Both the position numbers and the translations under genes were made by a program. A DNA stretch of 64,000 nucleotides from Nannobrachium achirus (Eukaryota > Chordata > Actinopteri > Myctophiformes > Myctophidae). The DNA lies in NCBI GenBank assembly GCA_963921795.1, contig OY997640.1, positions 14,656,781-14,720,780 of the forward strand, in the 5' to 3' direction. Positions 23,639-34,741 of this stretch are shown here, one piece after another (positions within the stretch are counted from its first letter, which is position 1; each line of letters begins with the position of its first letter). The notes under the pieces were generated by a model. The model did not search any database, was not told the origin of the DNA, and saw only the letters and a list, made by a program, of their open reading frames with translations.

Positions 23639-24037
23639 GGTGATACACCATGCATTTAAAAAGTATTTATGTCATATTGTTTATGTCCTCAAAACGTTTT
23701 TCAAAAGGTTTGAGGCTAAATTACCACTCCTGAATAGAGAGCCTCTCTCATTTTTGAATGGCTCTCAGAGCATTTCAGCTGCAGTACCACCTTTGGCCTG
23801 AAGAAATTCTTTTTTTTTTTTTTTTGTGATGACGTCACAATCGGCAGATGACGTCACAATCGGCAGCAAATCTGAACAGCCTGTTTTGAGAACCCGTGGG
23901 ATACTTTTAACCTTCGCCTTCTCAAAACCAGAGACACATCGGTCTGAAATGGGACTTTGTGAGGATAGAAGGTGCTAGTGGGACCCCAAAAAAAGGTTTT
24001 AAAATAGGAAAAGTGAAATTTCACGGTGTATCACCTT
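23639..24037. mobile_element. MITE with TIR AGGTGATACACC (unit 1)
   Basis: AGGTGATACACC at 23639-23650 is matched by GGTGTATCACCT at 24026-24037. About 400 bp, no coding frame. It contains two palindromic CRE-type sites. The second unit has the same element at 28509-28907. Confidence 0.65.
23830..23856. promoter_or_regulatory. Two tandem CRE sites (TGACGTCA)
   Basis: Perfect TGACGTCA octamers at 23830-23837 and 23849-23856 in a 19-base direct repeat ATGACGTCACAATCGGCAG. These match the CREB/ATF binding consensus; use is unknown. Repeated at 28700-28726. Confidence 0.6.
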
Positions 24038-24121
24038 TAATATGTTATGCTCTGTTGATGAATTGAATACATACTGGAAACAAGTCCTCAGGCCTTTTTG
24101 TGTTAAATCCTTTTAGCCCAA

Positions 24122-24178
24122 GTAGGAGAGGAGAGGAGAGGAGAGGAGAGGAGAGGAGAGGAGAGGAGAGGAGAGGAG
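24122..24178. repeat. (GGAGA)n repeat, unit 1
   Basis: Pentanucleotide repeat, two units longer than its copy at 28992-29038. This is the only length difference I find between the two tandem units. Confidence 0.95.
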
Positions 24179-24748
24179 CGAAGCACAGAGCAGATAAAAG
24201 GAGGGGACAGCAGGGTGGATTATGACACTGCCTCTGGTGACTTCTTTGTCATTTCTGTAAATGAAATGGAGACACAACCTTGTGCTGCAGCTTTGTACTG
24301 TAACACTCAGCAGGGTGCCTGACTGTACATGGAGGATTGCCACATCGTGTGCGTTGCGTTTGTGCGTGCGTGCATGAGTGCGTTTGTGTGTGCGTGCGTG
24401 TGTGTCAGCGAGAAGGGACAGCAGGGGTAAGATGAAGCATGTGTGCAGAAGCGCCTGCGGGATGCATCCGAATGTCCGTCCACAGACACAACAGGTGGTG
24501 GTATGTCGTGCAGACAGATGCTGAGGGAAGATATGTTGGTCTTTTCCGTCCGGAGTTGCAGCTGCGGCGGCGGAATCCATCACAGAGGAGTGTCTCAGTT
24601 TCTTTCCCGTTACGCCTTTCAGTCCGTTGGCGATGCTGTTAGCGGCTGCGCTGCCGTCAATTATTACATTTTCTGGGTAATGAATTATACTCGACTCGAG
24701 CCTTAATTGTTAGAGTTGCTCCACAGGACATAGTACAATCTCATTTTA

Positions 24749-24786
24749 TTAGTGGCCAAGCCCTGTAAGGGGCTTGTAAGCCACTA
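24749..24786. repeat. Imperfect palindrome AGTGGC...GCCACT
   Basis: AGTGGCCAAGCCCTGTAAGG followed by GGCTTGTAAGCCACT can fold into a hairpin; it is followed by a TATTATTATTATTCTTCCGCC tract. This looks like the head of a dispersed fish repeat related in form to the hairpin-headed elements at 8571, 34305 and 54301. Second copy at 29609-29646. Confidence 0.5.
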
Positions 24787-25017
24787 TTGAGTTTGGTGTT
24801 TCTATTATTATTATTCTTCCGCCACTTTTTCTGTAGGCCTACTGGCTTGACCGTGCAGTCGCTTTTTACGAAACTCGGTTATGGTAGAGGGCTATGCCAA
24901 ACGGCAAAAACACAAAACGAGAGCCCGTTTCAACATACTGCTTGGTCAGAAGAACTACCCGTAATATGAATATTTCACTCCACTTATGTATTTTTTCTTC
25001 TTTTTTGAGTACCACAA

Positions 25018-25296
25018 CAGGGAGGCTCACCGGGGACGTGCAGAGAATGTTAGAGAGACATTTCTAATAGGGCCTTTGGTGAAAATATTGACGATAGCAG
25101 ACCTCCATAGCTGCAACGCGTTGTGAGCTTGGAGGTCGGCTATTTTCAGTTCTTGATATCACACTAAACTAAGCATAATCAAGTGAATATTGGAGATGTG
25201 GCGTAACAGCATGGATTTCTACACAGAGAGAGAGCAATTATTTCAGCATAAGATGCTGCATTCATGTTCAGGAGAGTTTGGAAAAGGTAATTCTTT
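25018..25296. repeat. Segment shared with 29878-30156 and 52209-52385
   Basis: This piece belongs to the left end of the large C1q duplication and was copied a third time when the zinc-finger block was duplicated. It includes an imperfect inverted repeat around GCAACGCGTTGT (25113-25124). Confidence 0.75.
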
Positions 25297-25615
25297 GTGC
25301 TGAACCAATAACTGTAATGTCACCAGCACAGCATGTCTATCTTGACATACAAACATGTTTAAAATGTATTTATTTCACCCCTTTGTGCCAGGGAAACATA
25401 CAGTACATCTTCATTATAAGAAATAACTGTTCAGAATCTACAGCTGGGTAGGCTGCAGATAACCAATACACCAACATAGCCAGCGCAAGTGTATGATTAT
25501 CAGAACAGATACAATAACCCCCCCCCCCCCATATTTGCAGTGATCTGAAGGGTTAAGTGGGGGGAGGAATTGGCCAGTTTCATTCTATTGTTGGTCTCTC
25601 CCTGAATCTCACTCT

Positions 25616-25707
25616 GATTGGGCCATCAGGGCCCTTTGTCAGTATTTAACAAGAGTTTGTTCTGCTTTGTACCACTTGAATCTCTGCTAGCTGAGAGCTG
25701 AACTTCT
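25616..25707 (+). promoter_or_regulatory. Promoter of zinc-finger gene, unit 2
   Basis: Base-for-base copy of the module at 20746-20837. Confidence 0.75.
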
Positions 25708-25777
25708 GCTTTCTGCACTAGCTGAAGCTGTCAGATATTTTGTGCTAGTATCAGTCTAGTGGGGCAGGTTTTGAGTT

Positions 25778-27262
25778 ATGGCTTTACTACAAACAATGAA
25801 AGCCTTGGTCAACCAGAGACTATCTGCAGCTGCTGAAGAGATATTTGGGATTGTTGAAAGAATCCTAGCAGAGTACCAGGAAGAAACTTCCCATTACAAG
25901 CAAGACATCGACCGCCAACAGAGACTACTGGATACACAGAGAGCAGGTTGGTAAGAAAAAAAGACAAAATAAATGTAATGTAATCTGGATTTAAATAGTT
26001 TCCACATTATTTTGTTATTATTTTGTTGTCTTCTGGAAGGCATTCCCCCGGATTAGAGTTCGGAAAGCTGCATGTGAATGAATTCTCAGGCGAAAAGTTT
26101 GGTGCTCGGAGACAGTGTGGACCAGCCTTTAAATCAAAATACAGCCCAAAAGTGTAGTAACATTCAAACATGTTAATGGCTTTATTATGTTTCATATTTT
26201 TGCCTAGACTTCCTGCACTTCCCAGTGTGTAGAGAGGAGGTATTCCCTGAGCAGCAGGAGAGGACCTCCAGAGTGGTACGGGAGGAACCAGAGGTCCCAC
26301 AGATTAAAGAGGAACAGGAGGAGCTACTTCAAAGATCGGAGGATGCTGATGCTTTAACGTTGAAATTACTAACAGTGAAAAGTGAAGATTATGATGAAAA
26401 CATGACAGACTACATGCACCTCCCTTTGTGTAAAGAGGACGTTTCCTCTGAACAGCAGGAGTGGACCCCTGGTCTAGTACCAGAAGAACCGGAGCCTCCA
26501 CAGATGAAAGAGGAACACAATGAGCTACTTCAAAGGCAAGAGGAGAAAGGTGGGTCAACATTGGCATCACTATCGGTGAAACGTGAGGATACTGATGAAA
26601 ACTTAGAGACAGAGCCTTTAGCCAACACCTCGTCTCAACAAATGGAAACACAAGCTTATGTAGAGGACTGTGGAACATCACAACCAACTAGTGGTTGTCA
26701 GATCCTATCACCGCACGGTTCAGAATCTGACACTGAAGACAGTGATGACTGGGATTGGGCTGAGACCAGGGATGGTTTAAACACACTGGAATCACACAAG
26801 ACACACACTGTCGGAGGAAAGAGCGACCAGCTGTTCCGTGACATCAAATCACCAAAGCAAAGCCACACAGAGAAGAAATGTTTTAGTTGCATAGATTGTG
26901 GCAAAATGTTTAAACAAAAGATACACCTGAAAACTCATACAATGATTCATACAGGGGAAAGGCCCTTTACTTGTACAATTTGTGAGAAATGCTTTAGTCG
27001 AAAGAGTGATCTAAAATCACACATGACATCTCATACAAGGGAAAGGCCCTACACATGTACAGTCTGTGGCAAAGGCTGTAGTCGAAAGGTTGATCTAAAA
27101 TCACACATGATGTCTCACACAGGGGAAAAACCCTTTACTTGTCCAGTTTGTGGCAAAGGCTGTAATCATAGTGGTCAGCTGAACCGCCATATGAGGACTC
27201 ATACTGGGGACAAGCCCTTTACATGTGCATGTGGTTTGGTGCATTTTAACCAAGCTTCTTAG
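25778..27262 (+). CDS. Two-exon C2H2 zinc-finger protein (407 aa), unit 2
   Basis: Exons 25778-25946 and 26208-27262. The only coding difference from unit 1 is one silent base (26572), so the two proteins are identical: N-terminal family signature, acidic region with four psi-K-x-E sites, four C2H2 fingers and a cut-off fifth. Promoter, intron and 3' region are copied too, so both genes should be expressed alike if the duplication is real. Confidence 0.87.
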
Positions 27263-29877
27263 CACACGTTTTGGATTGCCAATGCATTATCAACAGCCGT
27301 CAGAGCAGAGGAATTCTAGGAATGTCTACGCCAGAGACGGAGTAATGTGCCTTTTTTGGATCTCAATGAATATCTATGAGAGGCCGTGGAAGGCGCATAA
27401 CGAAGTCGCTGGCGGCCGCCGACGCGGGGTTCTGACAAAAAGTCAACAAGTGCCTTCTTCGGAGTGAGAATATGTTGCATTGTTTTTTAAACTAAATATC
27501 CCCTGGGTCAAAATGACCCACCAACAGAACCAAGGTGAAGTGAATCCCAACAGAACTTAAGGGTTAAGGGGGAAGATTTACATATTTTGACATAAATGTA
27601 AGGTGCTGTAAAGTAACAATGTAATTCAGGGGGTGCCGTGGATGAAAAAGTTATTTCACAGGGGTGAACCTGAGCCATAAAATGTTTGAGAACGACAGTG
27701 AGAAAATCCACTTTACAGCTGCATGAGCACTCGTTGCTTCAGCAGTTCAAAGTGTTCACGCACAGCTTGGCAAAGCCAGCGACGTACGAGGCAGCTGTGT
27801 AGCTGGTACAGACAAGTCGCTCTCGCCTCCTGACCACACACACACACACTGGCGGTTGGCTTGGCAGACTAACTAACAGTAGTCAGGCACCCACCCAACG
27901 CGCCTTCTGACCAGATTGTTGGCCAATATGCATTAGAGTGACGGGGGAAAAGTGTGCCAGATTAATGCCGGTGAGTTTGATTGAACGTTAACACCTGTGC
28001 GTTTGATAGAATGTTCAAAATAATAACTTACACACCAGCAAATTGATTGCACAACGACAGAATGATATCGTATCACTGTTATCCAGAAAAAAAGAAGATG
28101 ACTTATTTAAGAATTAGCTTTGGAACAGGACACATGCTGATTGACACTTGAGAAGTCGGTGATGAGAGGTAAACAACTGTATCACATGAGGCAGATTACG
28201 TGATCGCCATCTGGTACATAATTGTGGAAAATAAGACTGAAACGGTAAACAACAAGAGGAGGAACAAGCTAAAGACAGATTAGTTTGACATCATGAATAA
28301 AACAAAAAAAATGACAAATGTATTTCATTCGTTTAAGAGATGTTGGATAATAAATGGCTAAAATAGAATTTACTAATCTATAATCCACAGTGCAAAGTGG
28401 CTGCTTGTCACTCGGTTGAAATGTTTTAACAATCTTTTGTCTATTATTAATGTTGATTTGTTGATACATAAGAAAATAAGAGGACATGTTTTGTTGACAT
28501 GTATTACAGGTGATACACCATGCATTTAAAAAGTATTTATGTCATATTGTTTATGTCCTCAAAACGTTTTTCAAAAGGTTTGAGGCTAAATTACCACTCC
28601 TGAATAGAGAGCCTCTCTCATTTTTGAATGGCTCTCAGAGCATTTCAGCTGCAGTACCACCTTTGGCCTGAAGAAATTCTTTTTTTTTTTTTTTTGTGAT
28701 GACGTCACAATCGGCAGATGACGTCACAATCGGCAGCAAATCTGAACAGCCTGTTTTGAGAACCCGTGGGATACTTTTAACCTTCGCCTTCTCAAAACCA
28801 GAGACACATCGGTCTGAAATGGGACTTTGTGAGGATAGAAGGTGCTAGTGGGACCCCAAAAAAAGGTTTTAAAATAGGAAAAGTGAAATTTCACGGTGTA
28901 TCACCTTTAATATGTTATGCTCTGTTGATGAATTGAATACATACTGGAAACAAGTCCTCAGGCCTTTTTGTGTTAAATCCTTTTAGCCCAAGTAGGAGAG
29001 GAGAGGAGAGGAGAGGAGAGGAGAGGAGAGGAGAGGAGCGAAGCACAGAGCAGATAAAAGGAGGGGACAGCAGGGTGGATTATGACACTGCCTCTGGTGA
29101 CTTCTTTGTCATTTCTGTAAATGAAATGGAGACACAACCTTGTGCTGCAGCTTTGTACTGTAACACTCAGCAGGGTGCCTGACTGTACATGGAGGATTGC
29201 CACATCGTGTGCGTTGCGTTTGTGCGTGCGTGCATGAGTGCGTTTGTGTGTGCGTGCGTGTGTGTCAGCGAGAAGGGACAGCAGGGGTAAGATGAAGCAT
29301 GTGTGCAGAAGCGCCTGCGGGATGCATCCGAATGTCCGTCCACAGACACAACAGGTGGTGGTATGTCGTGCAGACAGATGCTGAGGGAAGATATGTTGGT
29401 CTTTTCCGTCCGGAGTTGCAGCTGCGGCGGCGGAATCCATCACAGAGGAGTGTCTCAGTTTCTTTCCCGTTACGCCTTTCAGTCCGTTGGCGATGCTGTT
29501 AGCGGCTGCGCTGCCGTCAATTATTACATTTTCTGGGTAATGAATTATACTCGACTCGAGCCTTAATTGTTAGAGTTGCTCCACAGGACATAGTACAATC
29601 TCATTTTATTAGTGGCCAAGCCCTGTAAGGGGCTTGTAAGCCACTATTGAGTTTGGTGTTTCTATTATTATTATTCTTCCGCCACTTTTTCTGTAGGCCT
29701 ACTGGCTTGACCGTGCAGTCGCTTTTTACGAAACTCGGTTATGGTAGAGGGCTATGCCAAACGGCAAAAACACAAAACGAGAGCCCGTTTCAACATACTG
29801 CTTGGTCAGAAGAACTACCCGTAATATGAATATTTCACTCCACTTATGTATTTTTTCTTCTTTTTTGAGTACCACAA
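27263..29877. other. 3' region of second zinc-finger gene
   Basis: Same contents as 22393-25017: MITE (28509-28907) with two CRE sites, GGAGA repeat (28992-29038) and palindrome (29609-29646). No gene. Confidence 0.65.
28509..28907. mobile_element. MITE with TIR AGGTGATACACC (unit 2)
   Basis: Copy of the element at 23639-24037, carried along by the tandem duplication, not an independent insertion. Confidence 0.65.
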
Positions 29878-30360
29878 CAGGGAGGCTCACCGGGGACGTG
29901 CAGAGAATGTTAGAGAGACATTTCTAATAGGGCCTTTGGTGAAAATATTGACGATAGCAGACCTCCATAGCTGCAACGCGTTGTGAGCTTGGAGGTCGGC
30001 TATTTTCAGTTCTTGATATCACACTAAACTAAGCATAATCAAGTGAATATTGGAGATGTGGCGTAACAGCATGGATTTCTACACAGAGAGAGAGCAATTA
30101 TTTCAGCATAAGATGCTGCATTCATGTTCAGGAGAGTTTGGAAAAGGTAATTCTTTGGCCTTCAGGTATGGCATGGAAAGAGGGCATTTGCATGATTTCT
30201 TTCACCATAGTAAAAACTGCATTCATGGTTTGGATAGGGCACTTTTTACAGACGGGTAAAAGGGCTGGGGACTCAAGCCCCCCTTGATGTCTATGTGTGC
30301 TCGTGCCTGGGGCTCACAGTACCAACAATGGTACCGAAGGTTGAGAACCACTGTTGTAGT

Positions 30361-30393
30361 AGCACACGCACACACACACACCAACACACACAT

Positions 30394-30468
<75 letters not shown>

Positions 30469-30502
30469 CGCGCACGTGAACACACACGCGCGCGCACACA
30501 CA

Positions 30503-30545
<43 letters not shown>

Positions 30546-30555
30546 CGCGACCGCG

Positions 30556-30622
<67 letters not shown>
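30361..30622. repeat. (CA)n microsatellite complex with CG islands
   Basis: Several CA runs joined by GCGCGC and CATGCGCGC pieces, an alternating purine-pyrimidine tract of more than 250 bases that could adopt Z-DNA. Copy B has a much shorter version (52570-52650). Confidence 0.95.
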
Positions 30623-30623
<1 letters not shown>

Positions 30624-30930
30624 CGCACGTACGCATACAACCAGCATTGTACAGGAGTTGCATGAATGAAAAGATTGCACGCTGATGTGTCAGTCATAAT
30701 TTATTCACATGACATCATCACACCTTAGAGGGAAAGTACATGAGGAGAGAAGTACCCACAGAGTCACACCACAGCACATCATTTGACAGTTGGAACCAGG
30801 AGGAAATGTTCCTTGAAAGTGATCTATTGAGCAATATGCACGAGAGGGTGGTTATTGGCACGCTAGCGTTGCTGCAGGAACGAAGCAACAGTCACGTTCC
30901 ATAGGCAGGGCTATTGTCTTGCGTGTTTTT

Positions 30931-30999
30931 TTAAGGGTAATTGTTGCATAATATACTGTAATATTACAATATTGCGATTAAGCAACAATTACCCTTAAA
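30931..30999. repeat. Hairpin with 17-bp perfect arms
   Basis: TTAAGGGTAATTGTTGC and GCAACAATTACCCTTAA enclose about 35 AT-rich bases. The same hairpin is retained in copy B (about 52956-53019). Confidence 0.8.
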
Positions 31000-31324
31000 A
31001 AGACATGTCAACTCATTTCATTCTAATTAATATATTCAATAGAAATGCCAGATTTCAACACTATATGTCCCTGAACTTCTCATGAAAACTGCTAGTGTAG
31101 CCGTTACGTTTGTGTTTATTCCAAGGACCCCCTTAACTCAGAGTACAAATTTAACAAAATGCACCCATAAGGGTCCCTACGGGTCTGTATACACAGTGAG
31201 TTACAGACCTGGAAGGGTCCATTTTGAACCCTTCAGGATCCTCAGGATCCCCCCAGGAGGAAGTGGCTAATGTTGCTCAGAAAAGGCAAGTCAGGACCTC
31301 CAAGATGGTAAATGTTGCCTTTAT

Positions 31325-31495
31325 CCAAGGCGCATTACATTCACTCATTCACACACAACCTGCTCACCGGGAGCAACTAGGGGTTCAGAGTCTCAAGGAC
31401 ACTTCAACACTAACTCTGGGGGAGCCCGGGATCGAACTGGGAACCCTATGGGAACCCTCCGTGTTCTAAGACGGCAACTCTCCCCCTGATTCCGG
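31325..31495. mobile_element. Dispersed repeat with GGATCGAACTGGGAACC box
   Basis: The order TTATCCAAGGCGC, CATTCACTCATTC and a B-box-like GGGATCGAACTGG is typical of a widespread fish repeat. It is present in both A and B (about 53340-53500), so it predates the duplication. Confidence 0.45.
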
Positions 31496-31682
31496 ATAAG
31501 TAGTTGAAGACGGACGTATGGACGATGACGTAGTTCCCAAAGTCCCTATACTCTGGGTTCTACTGGTTGCCGAGGGAGTTCTGACGTGTGCTCAATAACT
31601 GGAGTCCAAACCTCTCTATTAGAGTTGGTAAATCATATATATATTATATATTTATTCTCTGTAGCAAGTCCTATAGTTTGCG

Positions 31683-31870
31683 ATTGTAGTGGGACGCGGA
31701 AGCGGGATTGAACCTGGGACTCCCACTCGCCAGTCCAACGCACAACCAGTCGTGCTAATGGGGCTGAGCCCGATTAGCAGGGCTGTTGTCGCTTTTTCAT
31801 GGCTGGTACTAACTGTACCGGGCTACAATCACCCCCCTGATCTTTGGAGCGCGCCCTCATGCTTCACACT
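31683..31870 (-). mobile_element. tRNA-derived SINE fragment, copy A only
   Basis: On the minus strand there is an A-box-like TTAGCACGACTGGTTGTGCG and a B-box GGTTCAATCCC, as in tRNA-headed SINEs. Copy B has different DNA at this place (53680-53970), so the two copies diverged here by insertion or deletion. Confidence 0.55.
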
Positions 31871-32955
31871 TCACGCCACGGACCGCCGCACACGACATGG
31901 ACCTGTCCCTCACGTGAGGATATCAAGCTCCTCTCAGGCTCTCATCTGTTCTGTCTCTCAAGTTTCCTTGTTGCAGTGTCTAATAAATTTGCATACGGGA
32001 CTTTGTGGCATTGTTTTTTGGCCTTGACGTTTCCGTGAGAAGCAATGAACAATGTGTAGCTTGTAGTGTGTGTGTTGTTTCCTCATTATTCCATCTGCAT
32101 TCCTTAGACTTTCTCACCCACAGTGATTATCTGTTCATCTTAATGGAAAGCACAGCTATTCAAGCTACCTTGTCAAACATACAACTAGTTCAGCTGGTAT
32201 AGAACGTAATCTCCTCCTGACCTTAAGTAACACTGTCCTTCCAAAAGCCAGCAGTCTCAATAAAAAAAATCGCACCCGTGCGAAGTGAGCGGTGCAAACT
32301 AATTCCTGCAAGGGCGCCTGCGCGAATCAGTGTTGATAGGCATGCATGGCAATATTCTTTTTGTTGTGTATGATGTCAGTCTAGAGGTCTGCTCAGACTA
32401 TATAAGGTTTTCGTGTGTCCTGACCTTTACACCGGCTCATATTGAACAAAACCCAGGATTCGAAACAGCAACCATAGTCTGCGAGGGTAATGTAGTGTGG
32501 TCGCTGTCTTGAATCCTGGGTGGTGGTCGATTTGTGCCAGAAAGGTCCAGGATATGTGGTTGGTCAGACTTTTCCCTCTAACTTTGACTGACGGCCAACG
32601 CGAAGAAGTGCTGGGTTGCCTCTTGGAAACAGATTATGTCGGTTACACCATCAGGAGTATATTATGCGCAACATACCAGCCAGGTTTGTTAGTATCCTTG
32701 ACCAGACCAAAGGCTAATAACAATTTATCGTGCACATTTATGTGTCACCAGAAACTCCATTTGGAGTAGCCGAGATGCAGGAGAAACTCCTAAATGTCGC
32801 TGTCTGAAAACAGATAGAGCCAAATAGAGCTTCTTGTGAGTTATAAAGCAAGGAGGAGACAGAGAGAGAACAGACAGGAGGTCAGACAAACAGCCTGGCC
32901 ATTAACAGCCTGGTGGCAGTCAAAGAGTGAATAGAAGAGAAAAATCAGAATTCTC

Positions 32956-33480
32956 TTTCACCCTGTCAAACACTTCTACCACATCCTGATGAGGCGTGAG
33001 CAGGTGCTGAAGGTGTGTGCCAACCACACCATCTCCCAGGCCATGGAGCTCAAACCCATGAGATCATCAGCCAAGGCCTTGGTCTGGACCGCCAAAGACT
33101 ACTCAGAGGGCGAGGGCCAAGTAGAACAGCTGTCAGCTATGTTCAAGACCACTGACTTGACTGAATCTTTCAAGAAGACCTTCTGTAAGTGCCCGAAGAG
33201 CATGGACCAGCAGGCTCCGGAAACACAGACACTGGGCAAGAATACAAAAGAACCACAGACCCTTGTCAAGGAGATTCCAGAACCACAGACCTTGAGTCAG
33301 GATGTTCTAGAAAAAAAGATCCTTCTTCAAGATGGTGCAGAACGACAGAGGCCAGAAGATGCATATTCTAGTTTGTCAAGATCTGTTCGTCAACAAATTC
33401 AATGGCTTAAAAGGGTGAACCAATCAGGTGCCTCCGTGTCTATGACATCACTTTTTTATAACGTATCTTCTGCGGCCTAA
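32956..33480 (+). pseudogene. RanBP2-like Ran-binding-domain fragment
   Basis: The frame contains LMRREQVLKVCANHTISQAM, LKPMRSS, WTAKDYSEGE, EQLSAMFKTTDL and FKKTF, the second half of a Ran-binding domain as found in RanBP1/RanBP2 (Nup358), which binds Ran-GTP at the nuclear pore. The first half is absent. After KTFC a donor-like T|GTAAGTG is present, so this may be one exon of a gene copied as DNA. If read through, the frame continues with four decapeptides beginning ETQTL/EPQTL/EPQTL/EKKIL and ends at a TAA (33478). The ATG at 32989 lies inside the domain and is not a credible native start. Probably a gene fragment. Confidence 0.65.
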
Positions 33481-34232
33481 ACGCGTTCTAAATCAGAGTG
33501 AACCAATCAGGTGCCTCTGTGCCTATGAAATCATGGACAAATGAACAGAATCAAAGTGTTTCATTGGTCTAGTTAACTCATGTTATCATCATTAGTGACA
33601 GCATAATTTTTTTTTTTTTTTCAAAAGCTGTTTATTTGTATTTTAAACTTGTATTAGTTGGCTATCATTTATAACCTGTAAGATTTTCCACAGTCTGTCT
33701 AAAAGTGTGGTTATTTTATCGCTTATCAATGATATTCATCTAATACAATTTTGAAATTCAAAGTCAATGGCCTAAAGTGTGAACCAATTGGGTGCCTCCC
33801 TGTCTGTGACATAATATTTTCTGTGGCCTAAACGCGTTCTAAATCAGGGTGAACCAATCGGGTGCCTCTGTGACTATGACAACAGAATCGAAGTGTTTCA
33901 TTGATGTCATTAGTGACATCATCATTTTTTTCAAAAGCTGTTTATTTGTATTTTAAACTTGTAATAGTTGCCTATCATTTATAACCTGTAAGATTTTCCA
34001 CAGTCTGTCTAAAAGTGTGGTTATTTTATCGCTTGTAAGTGATATCCATCTAATACAATTTTGAAATTCAAGGTTAGCACCGCTCAATAATTTTTTATGA
34101 CGTAATTTACGCGGCCTAAACGCGTTCTAAATCAGGGTGAACCAATCGGGTGCCTCTGTGACTATGACATCATGGACAGATCAACAGAATCGAAGTGTTT
34201 CATTGGTCTAGCGAACTCATGTCATCATCATT
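33399..34232. repeat. Three-fold tandem repeat, unit about 300-350 bp
   Basis: The motif GGCCTAAACGCGTTCTAAAT followed by a GTGAACCAATC box recurs at about 33473, 33820 and 34110, with the rest of each unit (TTTATTTGTATTTTAAACTT, GATTTTCCACAGTCTG) also repeated. The first unit overlaps the end of the RanBP2-like frame. Confidence 0.8.
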
Positions 34233-34304
34233 TGTGACATCATAGTTTTGGTAAAAAAGCGGTCTATAGGAGCGGTTAGCACCGCTCAAAAAACAATATT
34301 TGTT

Positions 34305-34330
34305 GCGACCGTAGGTCGCACTTTACTATC
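34305..34330. repeat. Hairpin head GCGACCGTAGGTCGC
   Basis: A near-perfect palindrome followed by TTTACTATCAGAAC; same in copy B at 54301 and similar at 8571. It probably marks the end of a dispersed element. Confidence 0.55.
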
Positions 34331-34455
34331 AGAACTGTCACAGCTTGTCCGTGTCTGTCCGGACGGGTATCGCCTGACACAGTGGTTCCCCTGACACATC
34401 ACTGTGACATCACAGGTGACATCACAGTGATGTCAGATACTCAGAGCAGGGACCT

Positions 34456-34704
34456 CCATATATGGGCATAAAGGGATTCTGTTAGGGATCTCCATATATG
34501 GGCATAAACAGGATTGTATCACAGAGACAGGGATCTCCATATATGGGCATAAAAGGGATTGTATGTATGATGTCAGATGTCATAGACGTCATAGGACTTT
34601 CACATAACAAATAACTGAGTAAGAATGTTTGGGGTCTCACAGCAATATATCCATATACAGTAAATGGATCTCCATATATGGGTACCAGGGGTCTCCATAT
34701 ATGG
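34456..34704. promoter_or_regulatory. Cluster of five CCATATATGG (CArG) motifs
   Basis: Perfect CC(A/T)6GG boxes at 34456-34465, 34492-34501, 34537-34546, 34672-34681 and 34695-34704. This is the consensus bound by serum response factor. They lie in short direct repeats of GGGATCTCCATATATGGGCA, about 1.7 kb before the C1q gene, so they may be repeat structure only. Copy B keeps three (54452, 54489, 56096). Confidence 0.5.
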
Positions 34705-34741
34705 GTAACTGGTCCGATATACATCACTGGCCAGATGGCCA

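Larger units (their letters stand above)
20427..25296. repeat. 4.87-kb tandem duplication, unit 1
   Basis: Repeats directly as 25297-30156. I find two base differences (21242/26112 and 21702/26572) and a 10-base difference in a GGAGA repeat. It contains one whole zinc-finger gene with promoter. The left edge lies inside sequence shared with TRIM-1 upstream DNA; the right edge lies inside DNA shared with 52.2-52.4 kb. Confidence 0.97.
25297..30156. repeat. 4.86-kb tandem duplication, unit 2
   Basis: Direct copy of 20427-25296. At the junction TTCTTT|GTGCTGAACC the only shared base between the two breakpoints is one G, so little homology was involved. Near-perfect identity means a very recent event or an assembly duplicate. 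Confidence 0.95.
32265..34287. other. 2-kb segment present in copy A only
   Basis: In copy B the flanks (AGCAGTCTCAATAAAAAA and CAATATTTG) are directly joined at about 54283-54296. The segment carries the RanBP2-like fragment and a three-fold repeat. Its ends hold GAGCGGTGC and GCACCGCTC, a short inverted repeat, so it may have moved as a unit. Confidence 0.7.

Noticed and set aside
24113-24583. Minus-strand frame of 156 codons (and 28973-29443)
   Set aside because: It runs through the GGAGA repeat and a GTGCG-rich tract; composition is low complexity and there is no family resemblance.
30223-30697. Long open frames in both strands of the CA/GT tracts (also at 18479-18815, 47948-48241, 52370-52720, 54785-55015)
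   Set aside because: They are Thr-His or Cys-Val runs translated from microsatellites, open in several frames at once.
32497-32769. Plus-strand frame of 90 codons before the RanBP2-like fragment
   Set aside because: No family resemblance and different frame from the Ran-binding part; left unassigned.
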